Shown here: positions 1 through 7,900 of the stretch, piece by piece
How the letters are laid out: each line of letters opens with the position of its first letter
How positions within the stretch are numbered: the stretch's first letter is position 1
Source: CAYGFH01 sp964430295
GTDB taxonomy: Bacteria > Patescibacteriota > Microgenomatia > UBA10105 > UBA927
Direction: 5' to 3'
Assembly: GCA_964430295.1 (NCBI GenBank)
Contig: CAYSEV010000029.1
Coordinates: 1 to 16,575 of the forward strand
Length of the DNA: 16,575 bases
Notes under the pieces: generated by a model
The model's input: only the letters and a program-made list of their open reading frames with translations
The model's database searches: none
Told to the model about the DNA's origin: nothing
Made by a program: the position numbers and the translations under genes

Positions 1-1186
1 TATACAGTGTACATAGTATACCATTCTTGTCCACAGACTCGTCCAGTTTTGTATTCAAATAAATGCCTGCTTTTTTATCATGTGGACAGCCAAGGATACG
101 ACCTATGACTGTTATCTGCCTATTCTCAATTGCCGTCACTATTCCTTTATATGGCGTCTTGACTTCACATACATATTTACCCTTGTGTATTCCATCTGAA
201 TGGACATCAGGATTCCCTCCCTGCGCCTTGATAATATCTCTGAATTTTTCAAGTGCTTTCCCACTGGCTAACAGGCTTCTTGCCAATACTTCACCGGAAA
301 TAGAATGCTTTCCTGAATCTTTCAGACACAGGTCCAATAAAGAACCTGCCAATCGCACTGCTTTATCTTCAAGGGCTATCGATCTGTGTGTGTGCTGTTC
401 TAATACCTGTAAAATATCTATCACTTCAAGTGTCGGACCAATTCCCCGTCCAGCATTTTGACGGATACCATTTATATCTACATGGACTTTTATATGGAAT
501 TTCGACGCCAACATAGTAAATTTACGTTTTATAACTTCAGCATCTTTTTCATGCTGTATTTTCATTGTTTTTCCGACTGGCACATCAAGAACCAGATGGG
601 TCGATCCTGCGGCAACTTTTTTTGCCATGATAGAAACGATGATTTTATCAAACGATTCATATGCCAGTGGCTGTTCTACCTGAATAATAATGTCATCAGC
701 AGGAGCCAATCCCACATGCCCACCCCATACTACACATCCGCCGACCTTATCGACTAAGCGTTCAATTTGGCGGGGAACGAACGTAACAGGAGCTAATACC
801 TCCATCGTATCTGCAGTTCCTGCAGGAGATGTGATTGCGCGCGAAGATGTTTTTGGAATTTGGTATCCGGCTGCCGCAATAATAGGCACGACGATCATGG
901 ATGTGCGCGTACCTGCAACGCCGCCAACAGAATGTTTATCGGCAACCTTCCCATGAAAATGGAGCACTGGTCCAGTTTCTACCATCGCCTTTGTTAAAAA
1001 ATACAATTCTTCATCAGAAAACCCTTCTGTAAATCCGGCAGCGGCAAAATATGTAGTTAAGACAGGGCCTAATCTGTTGGAGGAAATTTCGTCCATGATG
1101 GAAAATATTTCATGATACGATAACGGCTTACCCGTCAGTTTTTTTTTGATAGCATCAATAGCGGCTTGTTGGTTTGTTGTTTGCAT
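1..1186 (-). CDS. AMP phosphorylase / thymidine phosphorylase family (archaeal-type, 3' end cut by window edge)
   Basis: About 395 codons read from ATG at 1186 to the left edge with no stop; by family comparison only the last tens of residues should be missing. The phosphorolysis core is clear: KHSVGG (residues 84-89), SSRAITS (114-120), GTADTME (123-129), SIMAKK (185-190) and DVPVG (201-205). The SSRAITS..GTADTME segment matches the archaeal AMP-phosphorylase/type 2 thymidine phosphorylase branch, not classical DeoA (SGRGLGHTGGTLDKLES). Enzymes of this group split AMP, CMP or nucleosides with phosphate, releasing base and a pentose phosphate. In some CPR and archaea the product feeds ribose-1,5-bisphosphate isomerase and RuBisCO; neither gene is visible here. 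Archaeal AMP phosphorylases carry an extra N-terminal domain of about 85 residues. It is absent: an in-frame TAA lies 18 bases upstream and the start overlaps the sortase stop (TAATG), implying translational coupling. Substrate cannot be settled from sequence alone. Confidence 0.88.
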   Translation of the reverse strand, partial: MQTTNQQAAIDAIKKKLTGKPLSYHEIFSIMDEISSNRLGPVLTTYFAAAGFTEGFSDEELYFLTKAMVETGPVLHFHGKVADKHSVGGVAGTRTSMIVVPIIAAAGYQIPKTSSRAITSPAGTADTMEVLAPVTFVPRQIERLVDKVGGCVVWGGHVGLAPADDIIIQVEQPLAYESFDKIIVSIMAKKVAAGSTHLVLDVPVGKTMKIQHEKDAEVIKRKFTMLASKFHIKVHVDINGIRQNAGRGIGPTLEVIDILQVLEQHTHRSIALEDKAVRLAGSLLDLCLKDSGKHSISGEVLARSLLASGKALEKFRDIIKAQGGNPDVHSDGIHKGKYVCEVKTPYKGIVTAIENRQITVIGRILGCPHDKKAGIYLNTKLDESVDKNGILCTLY

Positions 1187-1935
1187 TACAGAGTATTTAG
1201 CTTAGCATGAACATTCAACCGCTTCCAGTAGGTACCTGGCGGGACACACGTAACAAGCGTCAGATAGCTGTTATCAAAGCGCTGTTCTAATACACTTAAG
1301 TCAGTGGGATCAATCACAACCATCTTATAAATAGTATATCGATACTCAACACCATCATAGTTTACAAAAATATCATCTCCTTCTTTAAGCGTGGGCACCA
1401 TCGAAAAAATAGTTTTATAATTTTTCGGATCGTAAAATTGAGGGAGGGTCGAATGACCAAACACAACGGCACCTCCATATTGTCCGGGCAACCCTGTTCC
1501 ACCATAATGAACTAGACTCGAATTTAAATCATCTCCGCCAATAGAGACAAGCGCATCTTTGATTTTTAATTTTGGAATAGACAACGTATATGTCGTTACA
1601 GAAGCCTTATCATGTTTTTGAGGTGCTGCCGGATACCATGTGTTTACGTTAGTAAAATCTGTCGCGCTATCTGCCACCATCTTTTCTGGTCCTGCGGCAG
1701 CATACGCCACAGGAGATAATGGTGAACTGCTTACAATTTTTGTTGTTTCATCTATAGGCGTGACTGTTGCTGTTAATAGGTCTTCCTTAAACGCACTAAA
1801 CGACAAAATTGGCCATGCCACCCAGATTAAAATACCGACTCCCAGGCTCATAAAAAAGAGAGAAAACACTCTAGAACGGTTTTTTCGTACCGTTGGTTGC
1901 ACAGCGGGTGCTTTTACATATCTATACAAGGGCAT
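1186..1935 (-). CDS. sortase family transpeptidase
   Basis: 249 residues. A basic N-terminus is followed by one membrane segment (about 26-46), a linker, and a sortase domain from about 115. The catalytic residues are visible: His161 in VVFGHST, Cys230 in TLVTC, and Arg239 in YWKRLNV. The TLVTCVPPGTYWKRL form resembles class D/E-like sortases often seen in Gram-positive bacteria and CPR. Sortases cleave a C-terminal sorting signal on exported proteins and join the protein to a surface nucleophile. The start at 1935 is supported by a GGAG ribosome-binding site at 1943-1946, seven bases upstream and inside the end of the preceding gene. The gap to that gene is 4 bases and the stop overlaps the next gene by one base, so it sits within an operon. 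No substrate with an LPXTG-like motif and C-terminal membrane anchor is encoded in the window, so its target is unknown. Confidence 0.92.
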   Translation of the reverse strand: MPLYRYVKAPAVQPTVRKNRSRVFSLFFMSLGVGILIWVAWPILSFSAFKEDLLTATVTPIDETTKIVSSSPLSPVAYAAAGPEKMVADSATDFTNVNTWYPAAPQKHDKASVTTYTLSIPKLKIKDALVSIGGDDLNSSLVHYGGTGLPGQYGGAVVFGHSTLPQFYDPKNYKTIFSMVPTLKEGDDIFVNYDGVEYRYTIYKMVVIDPTDLSVLEQRFDNSYLTLVTCVPPGTYWKRLNVHAKLNTL

Positions 1936-1939
1936 ACGA

Positions 1940-4417
1940 TTACTCCATAGATGAAACGATAATTGATATATTTTTTTTGTTTGCAGGGAGCGATGATTTA
2001 GTAGGACTATATGTGAACCCTATTTCAACTCCCCCGACACCGGGAAGCCCCTTCAGGTAGTTTTCTACATATTTCAAACTTTTCCCCGTGATATCAGATT
2101 GTATTTTATTTGAATCAAGCACCGGTAACGCTAATGCTTTCATCGATGCCTTACCCGTAATCTTTCCATCTTTTTTCACCTGAATACCACTGACAGTAAT
2201 CGTTGTTTTTGCATCATTTACGGTGTAACCTGCAGGGATTTGTGCGGTGGAAGCACTCGTCAGAAGAGCACGGACGTCCGCATCTGTATATGCTATACCA
2301 CTCATTGTCACGGTAAGTTTTCCATCCAGCTGTTTTGCTTCCTGATCAATTTCCTGATTAAATACTTTTTCGGTAACCGTTGTTTTAATGGTATCGTCTA
2401 TAATTTTCTCGCTACCTGACACAACCTGCGCAAAATCCTGTTTTGCCTTTTCGATAAGTTCAGCTGAAAGCGTTTTGACAAATGCATCATAATCAGCTCG
2501 GGACACAACCGTTACTTCACGACTCGTTCCTCCGGCAAATGCTTTATCATTGCGTGCTATTGCAGTAGAAGAACTTATATCTTTAAAGGTAAACTCAGCT
2601 CCAGAAGGAAGATTACTTTGCGGACCTATGGCCTGGGCTGTCACGCGAACATCTCCTTTACCAAAGGTTAATGACCCAATGTTTTCACTTGCTGAAGCGA
2701 TCTGAACATCCTCATCTAAGGTAAATTGTAATGCCCCGGAGACTATGACGGATCCTTTTTTGAATGTTTTTGAAGATGTGGCCTTGTTATAAATTGTTAC
2801 TGTTCCTTTTGCTGGATCACCTACATTTTTCTTACCATTTACGGGTACCGTTTTTTCTCCTGTTTCTGCTTTATCTCGTTTTTTACCGGGAATTATACCG
2901 TGTTCAGCATCAACAACCGTTGCATTCGGATCTATGGTAATTGTTTGAGTTGTTTCAAACGATTTTGGAAGTTCTAATATTTTAACAGTAGCATGTGGCA
3001 AGAACCAATATAACGCGCCAAGAAGAGAGAACAGAACGACTAATCCAACAACCATAAGACCAATTGGCTTCTGCCCTCCATTGTTTCCGAATATACCGCC
3101 AAGAGCAGAAAATACAGGAGAATTACGTATAGCACCAAACGACGGCATTTTTATGCCACCACGTTCTTCTTCAGCCTCTTCATCATCTTCTTCATCGAAT
3201 TCTTCTTCTTCAGTCCCATCATCCTTATGTTGTGGAACTGCGCGTTCAACTGTTTTACCGTTATCCCGAACATCGACATCTTTTTTGAATCCAAGCGATT
3301 CTGCATCTACCATAACAACGTTATCATCTGCTGCAGTTACAGAGTCTATAGAAAAATCCTCAGAGATTACTTCCTGAGCATCCTCTACCTCTTCCGTTAT
3401 ATGTTCTTCGAGTGATTCGGAGGATTCAACAGGTGTCACATCCGCTATTGCGACATGCGTATCCTCAGAATCCACAACAGGTGCAGGTTCTTGAGTTGTA
3501 AGATGTTCTGATGCATCAGATACTGAAGTGAGTGATTCTTGTTCTTTTGGCTCAACTGCAGGGTTTTGAGAAATAGTAGGAGATGGTGGAACAACAGTTT
3601 CTGCAGCGAGTTCTTCTGTTTCTGTTGTAGCTTCTTCTTCATGTTCGACATCAGTCATTGTAGCGCCTAATTCACTGGCACCTGCGACGGAAATAGATTC
3701 TACAATACGCGCATCAGAAATAGTTTCAATTTTAGGAAAATGTAAAAAATTCACCTTGGAAGTCCATTGATGTTTCATAAGGGTTGCCTTTATGTCCTCA
3801 AGAACTTCCTGATTTTCGCCGTACAGTAATATGCGTGCGGGTAACACCTCTATATCTGTAAAGCTCTTCAGAGCTTGCTCAACATTTTCCACAACCTGCT
3901 CATGCCGTTCCAGCTGCCTCATGCCGGATAGTTCACCGACTTTATATACACCAACCTCAATACTTTGCTTATTCATGCCAAGAAGAATTACACTTGGAGG
4001 GACTCCTTCATCTCCCCGCATTTTATAGATAATAGCCTGTTGCAATGGAACAAACCCGATAGCCTGCAGTTCCAATTCGCTCATAAACTGTTTAATATGC
4101 ACACGAACATCTTTTTGGATTTCACCCGTGCTCGTCAGATACATAGGCGGCAATCCTAATATAGTTTTTGTTACATCAGTATGTCCGGTTTTTTCTTCGA
4201 GCATGCCAAGAATCTCATCGACAACAACACCCCGTTCCTCCCATGAATCCTGTTTAAGATTTTCTGATCGCGAAGCAAGAATAACCACTTTCCCGTCCGG
4301 TTCTATTGAGAAAAACGATCCTGCTACCTGTAGAGCATCCAAATAGAGGGATACATATACTTCATGTGTTTTCGCTGTACGCTTAAAGATAGATTGAAAG
4401 AAATCCGGTAACTTCAT
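1940..4417 (-). CDS. membrane fusion protein: PilM/FtsA-like actin fold, acidic linker, one TM helix, baseplate-J-like exterior domain
   Basis: 825 residues from ATG at 4417. Residues 1-255 look like the actin-fold ATPase group of PilM/FtsA: YVSLYLDALQVAG at the start, TKTILGLPP, ILLGMNKQSIEVGVY, ILLYG, and the ending FPKIETI...VAGASELG. Residues about 255-420 form a Glu/Asp-rich, low-complexity linker, most acidic near its end. A single hydrophobic helix follows at about 451-474 (GLMVVGLVVLFSLLGALYWF). The remainder (about 475-825) resembles the baseplate-J-like domain of CPR membrane proteins (GDPAKGTVTIYNKATSSKTF, FTLDEDVQIAS), which would lie outside the membrane. The frame is open upstream to a TTG at 4477, giving a hydrophobic 20-residue leader, but the MKLPDFF start is family-typical. 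No strong ribosome-binding site precedes either. It follows alaS and is 4 bases ahead of the sortase gene. Role unknown; an envelope-spanning scaffold linked to a type IV pilus-like or division machine is possible. Confidence 0.75.
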   Translation of the reverse strand: MKLPDFFQSIFKRTAKTHEVYVSLYLDALQVAGSFFSIEPDGKVVILASRSENLKQDSWEERGVVVDEILGMLEEKTGHTDVTKTILGLPPMYLTSTGEIQKDVRVHIKQFMSELELQAIGFVPLQQAIIYKMRGDEGVPPSVILLGMNKQSIEVGVYKVGELSGMRQLERHEQVVENVEQALKSFTDIEVLPARILLYGENQEVLEDIKATLMKHQWTSKVNFLHFPKIETISDARIVESISVAGASELGATMTDVEHEEEATTETEELAAETVVPPSPTISQNPAVEPKEQESLTSVSDASEHLTTQEPAPVVDSEDTHVAIADVTPVESSESLEEHITEEVEDAQEVISEDFSIDSVTAADDNVVMVDAESLGFKKDVDVRDNGKTVERAVPQHKDDGTEEEEFDEEDDEEAEEERGGIKMPSFGAIRNSPVFSALGGIFGNNGGQKPIGLMVVGLVVLFSLLGALYWFLPHATVKILELPKSFETTQTITIDPNATVVDAEHGIIPGKKRDKAETGEKTVPVNGKKNVGDPAKGTVTIYNKATSSKTFKKGSVIVSGALQFTLDEDVQIASASENIGSLTFGKGDVRVTAQAIGPQSNLPSGAEFTFKDISSSTAIARNDKAFAGGTSREVTVVSRADYDAFVKTLSAELIEKAKQDFAQVVSGSEKIIDDTIKTTVTEKVFNQEIDQEAKQLDGKLTVTMSGIAYTDADVRALLTSASTAQIPAGYTVNDAKTTITVSGIQVKKDGKITGKASMKALALPVLDSNKIQSDITGKSLKYVENYLKGLPGVGGVEIGFTYSPTKSSLPANKKNISIIVSSME

Positions 4418-4427
4418 ACAAGAAACA

Positions 4428-4441
4428 ACAGGTATACCTGT
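4428..4441. promoter_or_regulatory. perfect 14-base palindrome upstream of the PilM/baseplate-J-like gene
   Basis: ACAGGTATACCTGT is its own reverse complement. It lies 10 bases upstream of the chosen ATG (4417) and downstream of the alaS stop (4490). A symmetric site of this size could be an operator for a dimeric regulator or a small hairpin over the start region. No regulator is identified and chance is possible. A weak minus-strand promoter-like pair (TTGCTT, then TAGTAT 17 bases on) precedes it. Confidence 0.35.
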
Positions 4442-4489
4442 TACTACCATACTAACAATCCAGAGGCTCAGAAGCAACTGTTATACGTA

Positions 4490-6349
4490 TTACGACAGCG
4501 TACCGTAAATACGACGGATACCCGCACCGGAAGATTCTTCCTTACTGATCTTAAATGTTCCCAATTCTTTCGTATTTTTCACATGTGGTCCACCACAAAA
4601 TTCAGCAGAAAAATAGTCAGCAGGTGTAGCTTTTTCAGGTGCAATCCCCTGTGTAAGCCCTATGAAATACACGCTAACTTTTTCTGGATACTTTTGTCCA
4701 AATTCCATTTGTGCGCCAATACCTTCGGCATCTGTTTTCTTCATGGCAACGTTTAATACAGTGAGCTGCTCTTTTATTTTTTCATTTACCATTGTTTCAA
4801 TGTGTGAGATTTCCTCTGGCGTTAATTTTCTGGCAAAGTTTACGTCTATGCGAAGCCGCTCTGCAGTAATATTACTTCCCCGCTGTTTGATAGTTGGATC
4901 AACAATTTTTTGCAAGGAAGCCAAAAGTAAATGGTGTGCAGTATGAAGCCTCGTTGTCTGTTCACTATGATCGGCTAGACCTCCTTTAAACATCCCCTTG
5001 GCTGCAGTCCGAGAAAGTGCCTGATGTTTTTTGAATTCTTCTTCAAACTGTCCGCGGTCTACTTGCTGTCCTTTTTCGGTTGCAACTTCAACGGTCATTT
5101 CCCACGGGAATCCATATGTTTCATAGAGAGTAAACGCTATTTTACCATCAAGTGTTGGGATTTTTTCAATTTCGGCAATGCCACGCTCAAGGGTTTTTCC
5201 AAATCGGAGTGCTTCTTCCTGCAGCAGCAATTTAATTTCCGCAGCTTTCTCAACGACTGTCGGGTAGGCATGTTCATACACCGCTGCAATCGGCTCCACG
5301 ACTTGTCCTATGTAGAGCAAATCTTTTGGAAGCCCTAATTTCCGCCCATACATAAGAGAACGTCGAATAAGCCGTCTGAGAACATATCCTTGGGTTTTAT
5401 TAGAAGGAAGTACGCCATCTGCCATCATCATGACGCTTGCCCGCATATGATCAGCAATAATACGCATCGCACGGGTTTCTTCTACGTCAGATCCATACGT
5501 TTTATGACTGGATGACTCAAGAATAGAGATAATAGGAGTAAACATGTCTGTAGTAAATACATCAGAAGTGTTGTTTGTAGCAGCAACCTGCCGCTCAAGC
5601 CCCCCGCCAAAATCTACATTTTTTTGTGAAAGCTCTATAAGCGTGCCATCTTCTTGTTTTTTATACTGCATGAAGACTGAATTAGCTATTTCCATAAACC
5701 GTCCGCAGTCACAATTTGGATGGCATTTTTCTGCCTTCCATGGGCTTTTGGCATGGTGACCTAACTCTTCGCCAAAATCAAAAAACACTTCGCTATCAGG
5801 TCCTCCCGGTTCACCAGAGGGCATTTTCTCCGGTTCTCCGCTTCTGCTCCACCAATTTTTCTTTGCTGGATATGCAAAAATTCGCTCTCCCTCTTTTGCA
5901 TCAATGCCTACAGAGCTAAACACATCTTTCCAAATTGTAATTGCATCAGTGTCCTTAGCGACCTGACTATTTCCTTCAAACACAGTAACGAACAGTCTTT
6001 TCGGAGAAAGTCCCAACTCACGGGTTAAAAATGTAAAGATCCAGGGAAGTTGTTCTTTTTTAAAATAATCTCCCAAAGACCAATTACCGAGCATTTCAAA
6101 AAAGGTAGTATGACGGTTGTCTCCAACCTCATCTATATCCTGTGCTCTAAATGATTTTTGACTATCTACCAGTCGAGTCCCAAGTGGATGTTTTGCTCCC
6201 AGTAAATACGGGATAAGAGGCTGCATGCCGGATGAGGTAAATAACGTAGTCGGATCGTTTTCAGGAACAAGATTTGCTGAAGGTATTTCCTTGTGACCCT
6301 GCGCAGTAAAAAAATTCAGATATGCACTTCGAACGTCTTTAGAATTCAT
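4490..6349 (-). CDS. alaS: alanyl-tRNA synthetase, short form without C-Ala domain
   Basis: 619 residues from ATG at 6349 (MNSKDVRSAYLNFF), which charges tRNA-Ala in the cytoplasm. The class II catalytic core includes DSQKSFRAQDIDEVG, RHTTFFEMLGNWSLGDYF and GGGLERQ (about 248-254). The tRNA-binding middle region contains TRAMRIIADHMRA and GYVLRRLIRRS. The editing domain is present, with HTAHH (469-473) and the paired Cys585/His589 in FCGGPH. The protein ends at GIRRIYGTLS, right after the editing domain, so the DHHA1/C-Ala region of the usual roughly 870-residue bacterial enzyme is missing. Such short forms are typical of CPR bacteria. A Cys/His cluster, KCHPNCDCGRF (about 208-218), lies in the catalytic half. 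The frame is open to 6388, but ATG 6349 is preferred because an extended -10 box ends 7 bases upstream; a longer start would place that promoter inside the coding region. First gene of the operon. Confidence 0.96.
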   Translation of the reverse strand: MNSKDVRSAYLNFFTAQGHKEIPSANLVPENDPTTLFTSSGMQPLIPYLLGAKHPLGTRLVDSQKSFRAQDIDEVGDNRHTTFFEMLGNWSLGDYFKKEQLPWIFTFLTRELGLSPKRLFVTVFEGNSQVAKDTDAITIWKDVFSSVGIDAKEGERIFAYPAKKNWWSRSGEPEKMPSGEPGGPDSEVFFDFGEELGHHAKSPWKAEKCHPNCDCGRFMEIANSVFMQYKKQEDGTLIELSQKNVDFGGGLERQVAATNNTSDVFTTDMFTPIISILESSSHKTYGSDVEETRAMRIIADHMRASVMMMADGVLPSNKTQGYVLRRLIRRSLMYGRKLGLPKDLLYIGQVVEPIAAVYEHAYPTVVEKAAEIKLLLQEEALRFGKTLERGIAEIEKIPTLDGKIAFTLYETYGFPWEMTVEVATEKGQQVDRGQFEEEFKKHQALSRTAAKGMFKGGLADHSEQTTRLHTAHHLLLASLQKIVDPTIKQRGSNITAERLRIDVNFARKLTPEEISHIETMVNEKIKEQLTVLNVAMKKTDAEGIGAQMEFGQKYPEKVSVYFIGLTQGIAPEKATPADYFSAEFCGGPHVKNTKELGTFKISKEESSGAGIRRIYGTLS

Positions 6350-6356
6350 ATCGGAT

Positions 6357-6365
6357 ATTATATCA
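6357..6365 (-). promoter_or_regulatory. extended -10 promoter of alaS (leaderless)
   Basis: On the minus strand TGATATAAT is a perfect extended -10 element (TGN plus TATAAT). The last base of the box is at 6357 and the ATG starts at 6349, leaving 7 bases, so the transcript would begin at or next to the start codon. No ribosome-binding site and no good -35 box are visible. Confidence 0.65.
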
Positions 6366-6375
6366 TTACGTACAG

Positions 6376-6381
6376 TATAAA
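6376..6381 (+). promoter_or_regulatory. -10 promoter box of the GT-C glycosyltransferase (leaderless)
   Basis: TATAAA is followed by seven bases (CACACAC) and then ATG at 6389, consistent with a leaderless transcript. There is no TGN extension and no good -35 hexamer. The expected -35 position overlaps the alaS -10 box on the other strand, so the two promoters probably compete for RNA polymerase. Confidence 0.5.
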
Positions 6382-6388
6382 CACACAC

Positions 6389-7897
6389 ATGAAGAACCTA
6401 TATCAACTTCCCACATGGTTATTTATAACGATTCTGCTCTGTATAGTGTTTCTATCTACTATCATACTGCAAAAAGGTGAAATTTCCTTTAGTTCAGATA
6501 TTGCCCGTGATTTTCACTTACTTCGCGAAGTAGATGAAAAAAAGCTTATACTCATCGGTCCACGTTCAAGTGTCGGTGGATTATTTCATGGTCCACTATG
6601 GATCTATCTCAATTATCCTGCGTTCAAGATCGGTCATGGAAATCCTGTGGCAGTAGGTTGGGGGTGGATAGTATTGAGCTGTATATTTACCATATCCAGT
6701 TATTTTATAATCCGATCGCTTTTTACACCTCTAGCAGGGCAGCTTGCAGCAATATTGGTTGCTGTATATATGGCGTATATTTCTCAATCGTTCTTTAATC
6801 CGCATGGCGCAATGTTTTGTATTCCATTTTTTTTCTTTACGGCTGTTCGATACATGCAAACAAAACGGACTTTTTACCTTATCCTCCACGTTCTTACTAC
6901 CGGACTCATTATCCAGTTTCAAATGGCGATTGGATTACCGTTATTTCTGCTAACAGTGGTTTTTCATATGTATCATATATGGAAACACAAAACCTTCAGT
7001 CATATGTTCTTATTTGCGTTAATATGTATTCCACTCTCAACGTTTATTTTATTTGATATACGGCATGACCATTTGCTTTTAAAGAGTGCCCTACGTCATA
7101 TCCAAGCAGGCAATACAGCAATCTCCTTTCAGGCTCTTATACTGGATCGTCTGCAAAATATTATGTCGGGCATAGAATTTGTCCGAAGCGGTGGAGCGTT
7201 TTGGAATACTATAGTGTTTTGTATATTCATGGTGCTTGTAGTGTTGCAGACCAAATCACCAAAATATGGAAATATCTATAAAGCATTCCTCTTTTATTTT
7301 ATCGGATTTTATGCATTAAGCCTCATAAATAAATTTCCACTCTTATACTTTTATACGTTCCCAATGTTTCCATTGGCATTTGTGATATTTGCTTCCCTTA
7401 TAACATCCTCATACAAATACTTTTTTGTCATCGTATATATTCTTATGCTCCTCACAAATATCTATGGCATCAAACAACATGTTGCGATTCAAACATCTGC
7501 CATGCATATAGGAGAAGAATCCTGGCAAACGTATCAAGATATTGCAATGACTTTGTTTAAACAGCCTGATACATCATTCGGCTATTTTGCCTATTCTCCT
7601 GATACAATCGCATATCAATCTAAGTATGCATTACTCTATGCAGCAGGGTTATCAGATAAAAAGGTATACTCGTTTAAGAAAATGCCCGTAACGTATCTTG
7701 TTATTGCACCACCACCACGCAGCAATCCTCTTATGGGAGATTCCTGGTGGAAAGAAAACAAACTTCATCTCACAAAAAAGCCTGAATCAATAACACCATT
7801 CAAGTCCGGATACAAATTAGAGAAGTATATACTTGCACCAGAAGAAACAGAAATACCATTCGATCCACAGATAGACCCGGGAATTTTCTTTCGATAA
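6389..7897 (+). CDS. polytopic membrane glycosyltransferase, GT-C fold (ArnT/PMT/GT39-like)
   Basis: 502 residues with many hydrophobic segments and a soluble C-terminal part. After the first membrane helix (about 10-28) comes an acidic first external loop with SSDIARDFH (Asp37 and Asp41), then IGPRSSVGGLFHGPLWIYLNYPAF. This acidic loop and HGPLW signature is typical of GT-C enzymes that move sugars from polyprenyl-phosphate donors to lipid or protein acceptors on the outer membrane face. About nine to eleven further membrane segments follow to about residue 385. The C-terminal region (YFAYSPDTIAYQSKYALLYAAG) is predicted external. CPR genomes often carry several such enzymes, and the acceptor cannot be deduced. 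Start 6389 is chosen over an upstream in-frame ATG at 6293 because the upstream stretch lies antisense to alaS codons and is not membrane-like. Convergent with the YtxH-like gene, 3 bases between stops, no clear terminator. Confidence 0.8.
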   Translation: MKNLYQLPTWLFITILLCIVFLSTIILQKGEISFSSDIARDFHLLREVDEKKLILIGPRSSVGGLFHGPLWIYLNYPAFKIGHGNPVAVGWGWIVLSCIFTISSYFIIRSLFTPLAGQLAAILVAVYMAYISQSFFNPHGAMFCIPFFFFTAVRYMQTKRTFYLILHVLTTGLIIQFQMAIGLPLFLLTVVFHMYHIWKHKTFSHMFLFALICIPLSTFILFDIRHDHLLLKSALRHIQAGNTAISFQALILDRLQNIMSGIEFVRSGGAFWNTIVFCIFMVLVVLQTKSPKYGNIYKAFLFYFIGFYALSLINKFPLLYFYTFPMFPLAFVIFASLITSSYKYFFVIVYILMLLTNIYGIKQHVAIQTSAMHIGEESWQTYQDIAMTLFKQPDTSFGYFAYSPDTIAYQSKYALLYAAGLSDKKVYSFKKMPVTYLVIAPPPRSNPLMGDSWWKENKLHLTKKPESITPFKSGYKLEKYILAPEETEIPFDPQIDPGIFFR

Positions 7898-7900
7898 AAA

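Noticed and set aside
63..956. Three plus-strand open frames covering the left end
   Set aside because: They lie opposite a continuous minus-strand frame with clear phosphorylase motifs, and their translations show no family pattern or start signals.
1..1186. A complete CO2-fixing nucleotide salvage pathway
   Set aside because: Only the phosphorylase is present; isomerase and RuBisCO genes are not in the window.
1940..3000. Baseplate-J-like region as a sign of a prophage
   Set aside because: No other phage genes are nearby, the domain is attached to a membrane helix, and such proteins occur as ordinary CPR genes.
3081..3377. Serine-rich plus-strand frame
   Set aside because: It is the antisense of the Glu/Asp-rich linker codons, which read as Ser runs on the other strand.
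4418..4477. TTG-started N-terminal extension of the fusion protein resembling a short signal peptide
   Set aside because: MKLPDFF fits the usual beginning of the actin-fold domain, the extension includes the palindrome, and a signal peptide would wrongly export an actin-fold domain.
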